A stretch of DNA of 64,000 nt from Paulinella micropora. Lineage: Eukaryota; Cercozoa; Imbricatea; Euglyphida. Shown here piece after piece: positions 52,561 through 62,200 of the stretch. The stretch lies in NCBI GenBank assembly GCA_009731375.1, contig BJOX01000327.1, forward strand, positions 92,929-156,928. The letters are read 5' to 3'. Under the pieces are notes generated by a model. It was not told where the DNA came from, did not search any database, and worked only from the letters and a program-made list of their open reading frames with translations. The position numbers were made by a program, and so were the translations under genes. Numbering within the stretch: position 1 is the first letter of the stretch; every line of letters starts with the position of its first letter.

Positions 52561-55340
52561 AGTCGAAATTTATCGTTCTCAGTCTTTCAACCAAGTGGTT
52601 CATCTTTGGCGAGTGTTTTCTCAAGTTTCAAGTATCAAAGCCTCCCGGTGTGTTTGCGTAATACTGACTTAAAAGGCAACCGTGCACCTAACTGCCGCAT
52701 TGACTGTCAGTATCATGTCTCGTCACAAATTATTAAATTCCTTGAAGTCGTTTCTGCCTGTGTTCATAGTATATTACTTACTCTTCCCACTCCGAGTCAT
52801 CCATCATACTACGAGTAAGCCGTGGCAACGTAAATATTTTCTATTGCCATACCAGTCCGCATTTTATTAAATAGACTTTTAATACTAATTAATTTCTCAT
52901 AAACCGACTCGCCAATCACTCAAAATAATTTTGTTCGACTCCAAATTTGAATTGCTTTCACGCAAGCGGCGCCATTAGCACTACATATCAATACACTGAT
53001 GATACATACATACATACATACATACATACATACCGTGGCATACATACATACATGCATACATGGATACACTTCATACATGGATACGTGCCGTGGCATACAT
53101 ACTGTCACGGATGGATCATGTGACACTGATGATACATACATACATACATACATACCGTGGCATAGTACTACATAGCAGACATACATACATACATACATAC
53201 AGTGACTTTGAGTGACTCCCCATTATGGAACCTTTGCCGATCCCTCTCAGGATCAATCCGGGCTACCTAGCAAGACTGTTCACGCAAGATGGAAACGCAC
53301 TTTAATACTGTGACACGTATAAGTAGAAGAACTGAACCGTGGCGACAAAGACTGCCACGTCACACAACTGACTAACCTAGGTGCTGGTCTGATGCGTACT
53401 GACTCTGACTAAGTTATTAATAAGTAATTATAACTGATGTAATTATGACTGGTAAGTGATGTATTAAAACCTTTCAGTTAGCATTTGCATTATTGACTGT
53501 CCAGCCCTATTGACACTTGAAATCATCTGTCCAAGTAACGGTGAGTGAAATTCAAATAGCTCAGTATGTATGACTAACGCTCCCCCTTAGTTATTTGTCA
53601 ATGCCATCACTACCAGTCATAAGAATTTTATTGTTTTTCAAGTAGGCAAAAGAAAAATTTGCAAGCGCTTCCCGTAAGGGGTGAATGATCAAAAGTCCAG
53701 AAAAATTATATATATAAATATGATAGAGGTGCGAAGAAACAAACAACTATTCTAGAAAATTTCTACGCATACAGCTCGCTTCACTTTCTTGTCATTAACA
53801 GGGGTTTACCAGACCGCAAGTGACCGTGCTCACCCCTTTGCCAAAGTTGAAGTAAGTGCAAGGTTTGGTTTGATTTAAGTGCGAGGGTCAGTTAAAGGGC
53901 AAGGTAAGTTTATGTATGGTCGTCCAGGGCTCGTGAGCTGTGCTCACGACGAAGGGCTTTGAGCTGTGCTCAAGACAAAGGATTCTGAAGGAATTTGTCT
54001 GTGGTGGGGAGATGGTTTAGGTTGGGATGGTTTAGGTTGTGTTCTGGAGAACGTAAGTGTGCTAGATTGGAAAAGAAAAATAGCACAGCCAGTGAGGAAA
54101 ATTATGAGTTGATATGGGCAAGGAATTTGCCAGAGTAAAGAGGGAAATTTTCCAGTGCACTTGTGGCGAAAAAATACTGGTAAAAAAGTAAAAAGCAGGA
54201 TATATTTCATTAAATTGTATCGTATTGCGTTACAGATTGTCGGTTCCTTGATAAGTTGGTTACGAAGTAGCGTTCAGGTTAGGTACTGGAGCACGTGGAT
54301 ATGGTCGCTCATGAATCGGAGCAAACTCGTAAAAAAGTCAGTTCTTCTTGAAGTTATTAGTAATTGGATTAGAGGTAGAGTTCAATTCCTTTTGAGCATA
54401 AGTTGGCGGGTAGTTATGCGGAAACGTCTCGGTTGGGAATTTGAGTATTGATATAGTTTTTCTTGAAATTATTAGTAATTGGAGTAGAGTTATAGTTCCT
54501 TTTGAGCAATTTATTATTTCCCCCGGCTAGTTAGGCCGGGAGCCTGCAGGGCGGGTTGAACAGAGAGTATAGCTTAAGGTAAGTATGTGGACCGTAAGGT
54601 TAGATAGGGCTGGGTAGGGTAAAGAGTAATATAGCCAGAGGCGCGGACAGTGCTATCGTTGGGACCAAGCTTATAGTGCAATGAGCGATCGGGAGGTACA
54701 GGTAGCAGGGCTAGATTCGATCAAAGAAGGTCCACATGGGGGACTGGGAGGATCAGTGCAAGGGTAGTTAAGGTAAGTAAGGTAAATAGGGCCAGAGTAG
54801 GGGGGTGGTAGACGACTGAATCATTCTAACCACAGTGCCAAGGTAGTTAAATAAAGGCTAGCGCAAAAGTAAGAGCGTTCTCAGGGTGCTTTGTGGACTT
54901 GGGGGTACTGCAGAGAACGTACTTGCCACGAGCACAGGTGGGAGAAAAAAGAAGTGCTCATCCAAGGATCGACGCATGCAGGTATGGAGCGGTAAAAAAG
55001 ATCATGTAGTAGAACACACGAGAAAGTAGGGGGGGGGACATGTTTGGTTGGTTGCTTGGTTGCTAGCGACGTAGGAAGGGTGATCGAGCTCCAGGACAGG
55101 ACACGGGAACCACAAATGGCCAAGAGAGCAGTCACGAGAAAAGAAGAAGGGCCCATCCAAAGAACAACACGCGGGTATGGAGCGGCAAAAAGAAAGACCG
55201 TGTAGTGTATGGCAGTGCGAGTCTCCCATGAGAACTCGTGCCCCCGAGCCTAGCTCTTTCACCTCAGGCATTAAAGGAAATGCCCCGTCTTGATCTCCCC
55301 TTTCCCGTAGAAAAATCAAAGTAGCCAATGATCCATAAGC
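52561..55340. other. Intergenic region between PKS and retrotransposon
   Basis: Contains a (CATA)n block with an interspersed CCGTGGCATA unit (53,006-53,205), and then unique sequence with frequent GTAAG and AAGGTAAGT segments (53,850-54,850). Two related segments around 54,975 and 55,170 share TATGGAGCGG and TGTAGTAGA-like parts. It may contain the downstream LTR of the gypsy element, but with the other LTR outside the window this cannot be tested. No gene is recognised. Confidence 0.45.
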
Positions 55341-55359
55341 GACATCAGACTTCGTAGCT

Positions 55360-56805
55360 TCACGTTTTGACTTGTTTCCGAGGTCGTCCTCGACCCCTGT
55401 GCTCTACTGCTTCCGACTGCGTCTCTTTAGCCCTTCTCTTCTTCGCCGCCACTTCTTTCTCACATCTTGGTGCACCTATCAACAAAAATGATATGCCCGC
55501 ACTTTGGACTTCGTCCCAAATACGAAGCGGAATCCTCCTTTCCTCTGTTAACTCGAACGGCATATCCAACACCACCCTTGGCATCATTTGCACCGTCCAT
55601 GGTGTAAAATCCTCATCGTCCTTCTCGATGGACGCATCCCACTGCTCCAAATCTTTGCCGTCTCGAAATACTGGCGCAAAGATTCTTTCCCGCGTCATAT
55701 CAATAACACTCTTGCTCCTCCAAAAGTGCATTGTCGGAGCAAGTCCCAACGCAGCCCGTACCCGCGTTCTAGGCTGTACATACGTAACCTGCATTAAAAA
55801 GAAATAATCAAAGTCCTTATCCATGACCGTATCCTCGTGCGGTCGACATAGATAGAACTTATCAACCTGCCAGTCGATCTTAGCCACTTCCTTACCGGCT
55901 ATCCACGGTTTCTTCCATACCGTGCCTTTCCGATCCGACATTTCCGATGACTTCGGAATTTCCCTCCCATCTTTGACGTCTACCTTGACGTCCGAAGCCG
56001 AACGATCCTGTTGTCCAGCATTCCTGGCCTCAGCCTTTTCTTCCTTCTGTTGCTTTCGCAACGCCTCCTCACGCTCCTTGCGCGTAAGCAATGCTGGCGG
56101 CTGTCTAAACGCTGGTGCAATACGCCTCAGCGCTTGTTCCTCATTCTCGTCCTCCAGCAAATAAGGACTGAACTTCGCCAACCGACGAACATGAACAATC
56201 TGTTCCCTTCCACGTGCCCCCGTAGGTGCAATCTTGTAATTGTACGCACCCGTCTGACGTACTATCTTAAATGGCCCATGCCACTTATTGTAAAACTTAA
56301 TCGATACCCCTTTCGGTACCGTCGGTACATACAGCAACACTGTATCACCTTCCTTGTACTCCACATGAGAGTACTTGCCCATTTCCTGTTCCCGCTGAAC
56401 CTCTCTCAGCGTCTCCCGACACTTCTCAATCGCACTCCGTGCTTCCGCGATCGCTCGTAAGCGAACTCCTAACAGTTCACACGGTTCCCACTTATCAGGC
56501 GGAAACAACAGTTCCGTCGGCGTGTTTAACGCCCGTCCATAGACCACCTGATGCGGACTGACACCCCGCGCGTGTCCGCCTAACGACGCCGAAGCTAAAT
56601 TGTTGACAGCAAACGTGAACATAGGTACCACATATACCCAGTTAAGCTGGCTGTTCTTACAATAAGTCTTCAACGCTGCCTTCAACGTCCTGTGAACGCG
56701 TTCAATCTTACCATTCGCCATTGGGTTAAAAGCAGTCACATACTGCCAATCGAACCCAAAGAACTTGGCAATCCTTTGCGAAACCTCATTCGCGAAACTC
56801 GTTCC
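55360..56805 (-). CDS. Gypsy integrase C-terminal part and long extension
   Basis: Continues after the frameshift with GTSFANEVSQRIAKFFGFDW, YVTAFNPMANGKIERVHRT (catalytic Glu), then the GPY/F-type domain (KWHGPFKIVRQTGAYNYKI). Beyond this, ~270 further residues are present: a Lys/Glu/Arg coiled segment (TRKEREEALRKQQKEEKAEA), a globular part (FYLCRPHEDTVMDKDFDYFF, MHFWRSKSVIDMTRERIF) and a terminal HRGRGRPRKQVKT resembling an AT-hook. No chromodomain is seen; the extension may serve targeting instead. Confidence 0.82.
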   Translation of the reverse strand, partial: GTSFANEVSQRIAKFFGFDWQYVTAFNPMANGKIERVHRTLKAALKTYCKNSQLNWVYVVPMFTFAVNNLASASLGGHARGVSPHQVVYGRALNTPTELLFPPDKWEPCELLGVRLRAIAEARSAIEKCRETLREVQREQEMGKYSHVEYKEGDTVLLYVPTVPKGVSIKFYNKWHGPFKIVRQTGAYNYKIAPTGARGREQIVHVRRLAKFSPYLLEDENEEQALRRIAPAFRQPPALLTRKEREEALRKQQKEEKAEARNAGQQDRSASDVKVDVKDGREIPKSSEMSDRKGTVWKKPWIAGKEVAKIDWQVDKFYLCRPHEDTVMDKDFDYFFLMQVTYVQPRTRVRAALGLAPTMHFWRSKSVIDMTRERIFAPVFRDGKDLEQWDASIEKDDEDFTPWTVQMMPRVVLDMPFELTEERRIPLRIWDEVQSAGISFLLIGAPRCEKEVAAKKRRAKETQSEAVEHRGRGRPRKQVKT

Positions 56806-59210
56806 TATATCGAAATAATCCTTCTCGGTATCCCAAAACGGCCGAATACCTGATCAATCAGCGCCGCCGCTGTCACTTCCGCTGTCACATCCGTAACAGG
56901 GACAGTAATGACATAATTGGAAGTTCGATCAATAACCGTTAAGAGATATTTGAATTTTTCCGTTCCCGCCTCTGGAAAAGGACCCACATGATCGATATGC
57001 AAGGTATCGAAAATATCCAGAGTGATATCATATTCACCCTTAAGCCCCATCTTCGGCCTATATGGCAACTTGGCCATCTGACAATGAGGACAACCCTTCA
57101 CAAACTCCTTAACCCGTTCTCCCAGGTTATTCCACCAAAAACGTCTCCTTAACGACCACGTCATCCTTTCCACCCCCGGGTGGCTCTGCATAGGACAATG
57201 ATGCGCCGCAATTAACAAAGACGTTCTGAGTTCCTGCGGAACCCATAACAACCATCGATCCTCCTCATTGGTATATACGCCATCTTTTCCCATATACCAA
57301 AGGAGTCCATCCTTTAGTACCAAGCACCGCTTGAGTTTCCTTATGTCAATGTCCTCGGGCCTTGCCTGTGGATTGAGCAGATGTTCTCTCAACTCCTTAT
57401 ACTCCGTACTTTCCTTTGTGAAAGTCCGAAAAGTTTCCACCGACGCCAGTCTGACTGCCGTGTCAGTTTCCAACTGGAATCGAACCTTTTCCGGATGTGC
57501 CTCCGGTAACTGAAAAAGATGTTCCTCCTTAACTTTTTCTTCATCCTCCAAGTTAAGGCACATCGGGCCCTTCGGTAACAAGACCGCGTTAAAGGCACCC
57601 TGCCTTCCTTCCATAACATCCTCCCCCTCTTTCCTATCCGCGGTCCTTGCTTCCGCCCATAGGATATCCTCACACGCCTCTCTCGCGATCGGCGAGTAAC
57701 AGCATGCACATTTGTCTCGTGCCGCTACCTCGACTGCTTCCAACGCAGACACTTCCTCGCTGCGCGTGTCACGTTGATTGTTATTATGCGTGAACGGATG
57801 ATACCAAAGCCCCGATGGCAACTTGGTGTCTTCCGCTCCCTGTTCCTCCCAATCATGTAGATCCACATCATGACCCATGATTGCGAACACCGCCCCCGGC
57901 GTTCGAAATTCAAACTGTGCCATTCGCACCTCCTTGACCGTATTACGTCGCTGTAAATCATCAACGGCCTTATCCTTCTGTCCACTCTTGTCCTCATACC
58001 GAGAACAAAAATCAGGGACAACATTCCTTTTGCCCTTGATGTAATGAATGGTGAAGTCATACTCCGCCAATTCCAACTGCCACCTGGCCAACCTACCTGT
58101 ATGATCTCCAGACATGAGCCATAGCAGGTTATGATGGTCCGTTCTAACCAAAATGTTAGGAGTACCCCACAGGTATTCCCGCAACCTCTGGAAAGCCCAC
58201 ACTATAGCGAGTGCTTCCCGCTGCCTTGTGCAGTATTCCTTTTCCGCCGGTATCAGCTGCCGGCTGATGAACATAACGGGCCGCAACTGCCCAATGGACT
58301 TGTCCATCTGTTGAAGCACCGCTCCTACCGCGTACGAAGACGCGTCAGTGTCGAGCACGAACTGTTCCTTCCAGTCAGGTAACATAAGAACTCGACCTCC
58401 CTGCCTTGGGTCTTTAGCGATCTCATCCTTGAGCTCCGCTATCACTCTCGTGACTTCCTCCGGCCATGGGTCGTCCCCGACCCCTTGCTTCAGGAATTTC
58501 CTGACCACCGCTACTCTTTCCGCAAACCCCGGAATGAATTCACCATAATACTGAGCCAGCGATATAAAGGAATGTAAGTCCGTCCGAGTCTTTGGCATCG
58601 GCATAGACGCTACATAGTTCCTCTTTTCATATGCAATCGCACACCGACCCTCTGAGATCTCATATCCCAGGTACTGTATCTTTCTTTGTGCGAAGTCACA
58701 TTTCTGTGCATTCAAGCGCAATCCAAACGCGCTTATACGTCGCAAGACGTCCTGCACGTGTTCCACGTGTTTCTCCATACTCTCTGAATAAATGATAATA
58801 TCATCTATGTAACAGAAAGCATAATCCTCCGTCGACCCAAGACGAACCACCGTCGCCTCATCGTCGTACTCCTTCCCCAGCATCTTAGTCATAGCATGCT
58901 GAAATAGACCCGGAGAGCACTTAAGACCCATCGGTAATACCTTCCACACGTATGTAGTCATTCCGACCATAAACGCTGTGAGATACCGACATGACTCATT
59001 AAGAGGGATTTGCCAAAACCCGCTCTTAAGATCAAGCGTAGTATACACCTTCGCATGCTTGAGCCGGTTGATCCCCTTCCTGAGATCCGGTACCGGTGTC
59101 TCGATCTGCTTCAGAATCTTATTGATCCTATAGTAATTGATACACATACGTAAGGACCCATCCGGCTTGGGCGCCATACGCACAGGTGAAGACACCTCCG
59201 ATAAGCGTGC
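56805..59210 (-). CDS. Gypsy RT - RNase H - integrase (N-terminal part)
   Basis: Directly in frame after the TAG: ARLSEVSSPVRMAPKPDGSL, then the RT blocks YTTLDLKSGFWQIPL, FMVGMTTYVWKVLPMGLK and FCYIDDIIIYSESM (catalytic DD). RNase H has FVLDTDASSYAVGAVLQQ. The integrase finger is HHCPMQSHPG...CPHCQMAK, and the first catalytic Asp lies in LHIDHVGPF. The frame breaks at IISI just where the second Asp (IIS-D-GTSF) should stand; one inserted base repairs it. A long spacer between RNase H and integrase (about 58,000-57,300) has no recognised domain. Confidence 0.88.
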   Translation of the reverse strand, partial: ARLSEVSSPVRMAPKPDGSLRMCINYYRINKILKQIETPVPDLRKGINRLKHAKVYTTLDLKSGFWQIPLNESCRYLTAFMVGMTTYVWKVLPMGLKCSPGLFQHAMTKMLGKEYDDEATVVRLGSTEDYAFCYIDDIIIYSESMEKHVEHVQDVLRRISAFGLRLNAQKCDFAQRKIQYLGYEISEGRCAIAYEKRNYVASMPMPKTRTDLHSFISLAQYYGEFIPGFAERVAVVRKFLKQGVGDDPWPEEVTRVIAELKDEIAKDPRQGGRVLMLPDWKEQFVLDTDASSYAVGAVLQQMDKSIGQLRPVMFISRQLIPAEKEYCTRQREALAIVWAFQRLREYLWGTPNILVRTDHHNLLWLMSGDHTGRLARWQLELAEYDFTIHYIKGKRNVVPDFCSRYEDKSGQKDKAVDDLQRRNTVKEVRMAQFEFRTPGAVFAIMGHDVDLHDWEEQGAEDTKLPSGLWYHPFTHNNNQRDTRSEEVSALEAVEVAARDKCACCYSPIAREACEDILWAEARTADRKEGEDVMEGRQGAFNAVLLPKGPMCLNLEDEEKVKEEHLFQLPEAHPEKVRFQLETDTAVRLASVETFRTFTKESTEYKELREHLLNPQARPEDIDIRKLKRCLVLKDGLLWYMGKDGVYTNEEDRWLLWVPQELRTSLLIAAHHCPMQSHPGVERMTWSLRRRFWWNNLGERVKEFVKGCPHCQMAKLPYRPKMGLKGEYDITLDIFDTLHIDHVGPFPEAGTEKFKYLLTVIDRTSNYVITVPVTDVTAEVTAAALIDQVFGRFGIPRRIISI

Positions 59211-62200
59211 CTAAATGATGTCCTTCTCCAAAAGCTCCTGAGTGATTTCCCGAGCCATCCGATCCTCGTGATAGCTCATACGTGACGGTCTCCTGTGACC
59301 CACCACGTCTTCACCCAGCTTCCGTCCAAAGTTAGCCTCGTAACCCCGAACAGAGCCCGCCTCAAGAGGCCCAAATACCTCCATATTATTCTCCAAGATA
59401 CCCTTGAGGGCATCTCGCTCCTTCATAGTACCTTCCCAAGTACTATATTTCTCCGCAATAGCCTTTTCCGCGGCTATCCTAGCCTCCTCAATCTCCTTAT
59501 GAGAGGCCTTACGTGATAACTGCGCCACATCCTCCATCGGAATAGGCCGCTCATCCTCACGTACCATCGTCCCATGGTACCTAGTTTCCTCCTTGCCTCT
59601 CCACTGGGCAAGCTGTGCCACATGATCTATGATAATGGCATATTGCATTGCATGCGTGCGGTGATATATACCCGATATCCAAGAGAAGGCTTGCTTTCTC
59701 ACATCCGCCATCTCACGTTGCATTAACTTGGCCCCATAAGCCAACGCCTTCTCCTTCGTCCCCAATCGTAAAGCCAAGACCAGCTTATGGCCTCTATGTG
59801 GGATCGGGACCGGGTCATCAATAAGATGATCCTCTATATCCTGCCACCACATTTCCGTCCGAGTTCCCACTGGGATGACTATAGTGAAATCATCCACCGA
59901 TAGCCTGTTTTTCAAGACCTCCTTAATGGCCTTGACTCCCTTAGGGAAAAACAAATTATCATCCCAGTGACTCTTCAAGAAGGCTTCTACGATCGGCTTA
60001 GGCTGCTTGACCGGCAGCTTATGTTGGGTAACATTCCAAACCACATGAGACGTCGTGGTCGAATGCACATCTATATAGACATGCTGATCACCGGCATCCT
60101 CCATGCCCGCAATCGTACCCCGCAACAATTCCGCTTTTGCTGCGTAGAGGTGTTCCAACCTCGCGTCTATCGCGGCCACTACCGCCTCATCCTTTGCGGA
60201 ATCCCTACAGTCCACGTTCACGACCCTCACGTCGCGTGGGTCCCTGTAGGCCCAGCCAAAGGTTGTGGTCATGACATATTCCGTCTCCTGTATCTTGTCG
60301 TCAGAATTGTCAGCAACCACACTTGCTTCCCCAGAGTCCCCCGACTCTACTGTGCATACATGGAAGAACGAGGCTGTTACAGGCTCCTGAATGTGGGGTG
60401 TGACCGAAGGCTCCGTGCCCTCGGACACCACCTTTGTCCACCCCCAGTCAGCGCGCATGACTGGTGAGACACTCACATCCAAATCGTGCGCTACCGCACA
60501 TTGGCCTTCCCGCCGTAAAGGTTCATACGGTACTACCTCGTACCGCGGAGCCACCTCGGATCCACCGTACTGCACCACGTTCAGATCCGTATAAATCCGA
60601 GCGTGCATTCGTCTGAGGTTCCGCAGCCCCAACAGGAGACCACCAGCAAAGGCTGGGACGACCCAAAACCGATGAGAGAAAGACTTCCCGTCTTTCAAAA
60701 GGAACGTAAGCATGACTGACCCTGAGACCCCGGTCATGCCTCCCACTCCCTTGATCCTCAACCGACACGGCCGAAACCCGTGTCTAAACCATGGTTCCCT
60801 GCTCCATAGTTCAATAAATTCCTTCCCGAGTACATTCAGAGATGCCATTGTATCATTGCCCACAATGCATTCCTGCTGTACATCCTCAATAAAAATTTTA
60901 GTGAATAATAAAGGCAATTCAGCTTTCCCCGGGCCACACCCGTCCGCTGAAAGTGCTTCATAACCACCAAAATATTTACTATCAAGCGCCTCCGACGCTA
61001 ACTCCACATTAAGGTCCGTGCCTTTATTCATCACCGGACATAGAGTGTCCCTGTGACTATCAAGGTCCTCAACCTGCTCATTCTGTCCATCCTGGCCTTC
61101 CAAGGCCACCGCGTCCGTAGCTTCCTGGACTCCCCGCGTTACCACGCGTGTCCTATCATCAAATCGCAGGTCATGAGTAACCATGTCGCCTCCGTGGCCG
61201 ACAGGCAACTCACCCGACTTATTCTCCCTCCCGACCTCCGAGTCAGGCGCTGGGATTGCCTCCTGGGATCCCTGGCCCCGCACTTGCATTAATGCTTTGC
61301 CCTGCACATTCACCAACATGTCCACTAGCGTTATACCAAACGCCATACCCTGGACTTGTTGCTGCGGAGGCATCTGCCCTCCGACGGTCCCCTGACCGCC
61401 TCCCATCGGCATACCAGGAGCAGGCAAGATTGGTGCTGGAGGGATGTAAGACTGTCCCCCATAAGCAACCACCTGCTGCTGTGGCTGCCCTTGGTAGAAC
61501 TGCTGCTGCATCGGCTGCCCGTAGCCTACTGGTAACTGCTGCCCCGGAGCTGGACCCGCATAGTAAGCACCTGCTCCCGCCTGCTGCATATGCGATGAGG
61601 GAAAAGTTCCCGCACCCCCCCCATACACATTTGCATTAGGAAAAAGGGAACTACCCTGATTGCCGCCCCACTGCGGGCTCCGATTTGAGTTGGGACGTTC
61701 CCGTGAATCTGAACGCCCTCCCCGACGTCGCGGTGGAGATCGATCTCGGCTCCGCTCCGGTGACCTATCTCGATTCCGTGAATCGCGTCGTCCTCGGTCG
61801 TATCCGCCACGAACATGCCCTCCTCGATCGTATCCTCGTCGATCTCGGGCTTCATCCCTCTCGTCGTAATGACGACCGCCCGATACATGAGTGACCTCAC
61901 GATCACTACGACGATCTCTTGACCTTGAACGACTACGTCGGTTGTCAAGGTGCCCTCGATCCGACCGATCGCTCGAACTAGACGACGAGCTCGACGAAGA
62001 ACTAGCAGCCGACCTTGCTGAGGACGCATCCGATGACCCCCGTAAATTCCATGAGGGGTCCACGGATTCATTCCCGTGCCTGCCCGGGATATCTCTTCCC
62101 ATAGACGCCGGTGCGTCGCCGCCATCTGAAGTGAGAGGGTTCCATACCCTGAACTTTTCCCATTCACCCTTCAAATAAGGTGCCTCACCAGGATCCGTCC

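Noticed and set aside
54881-55328. LTR of the gypsy element
   Set aside because: Similar short segments occur here, but the second LTR is outside the window, so the LTR boundaries cannot be established.
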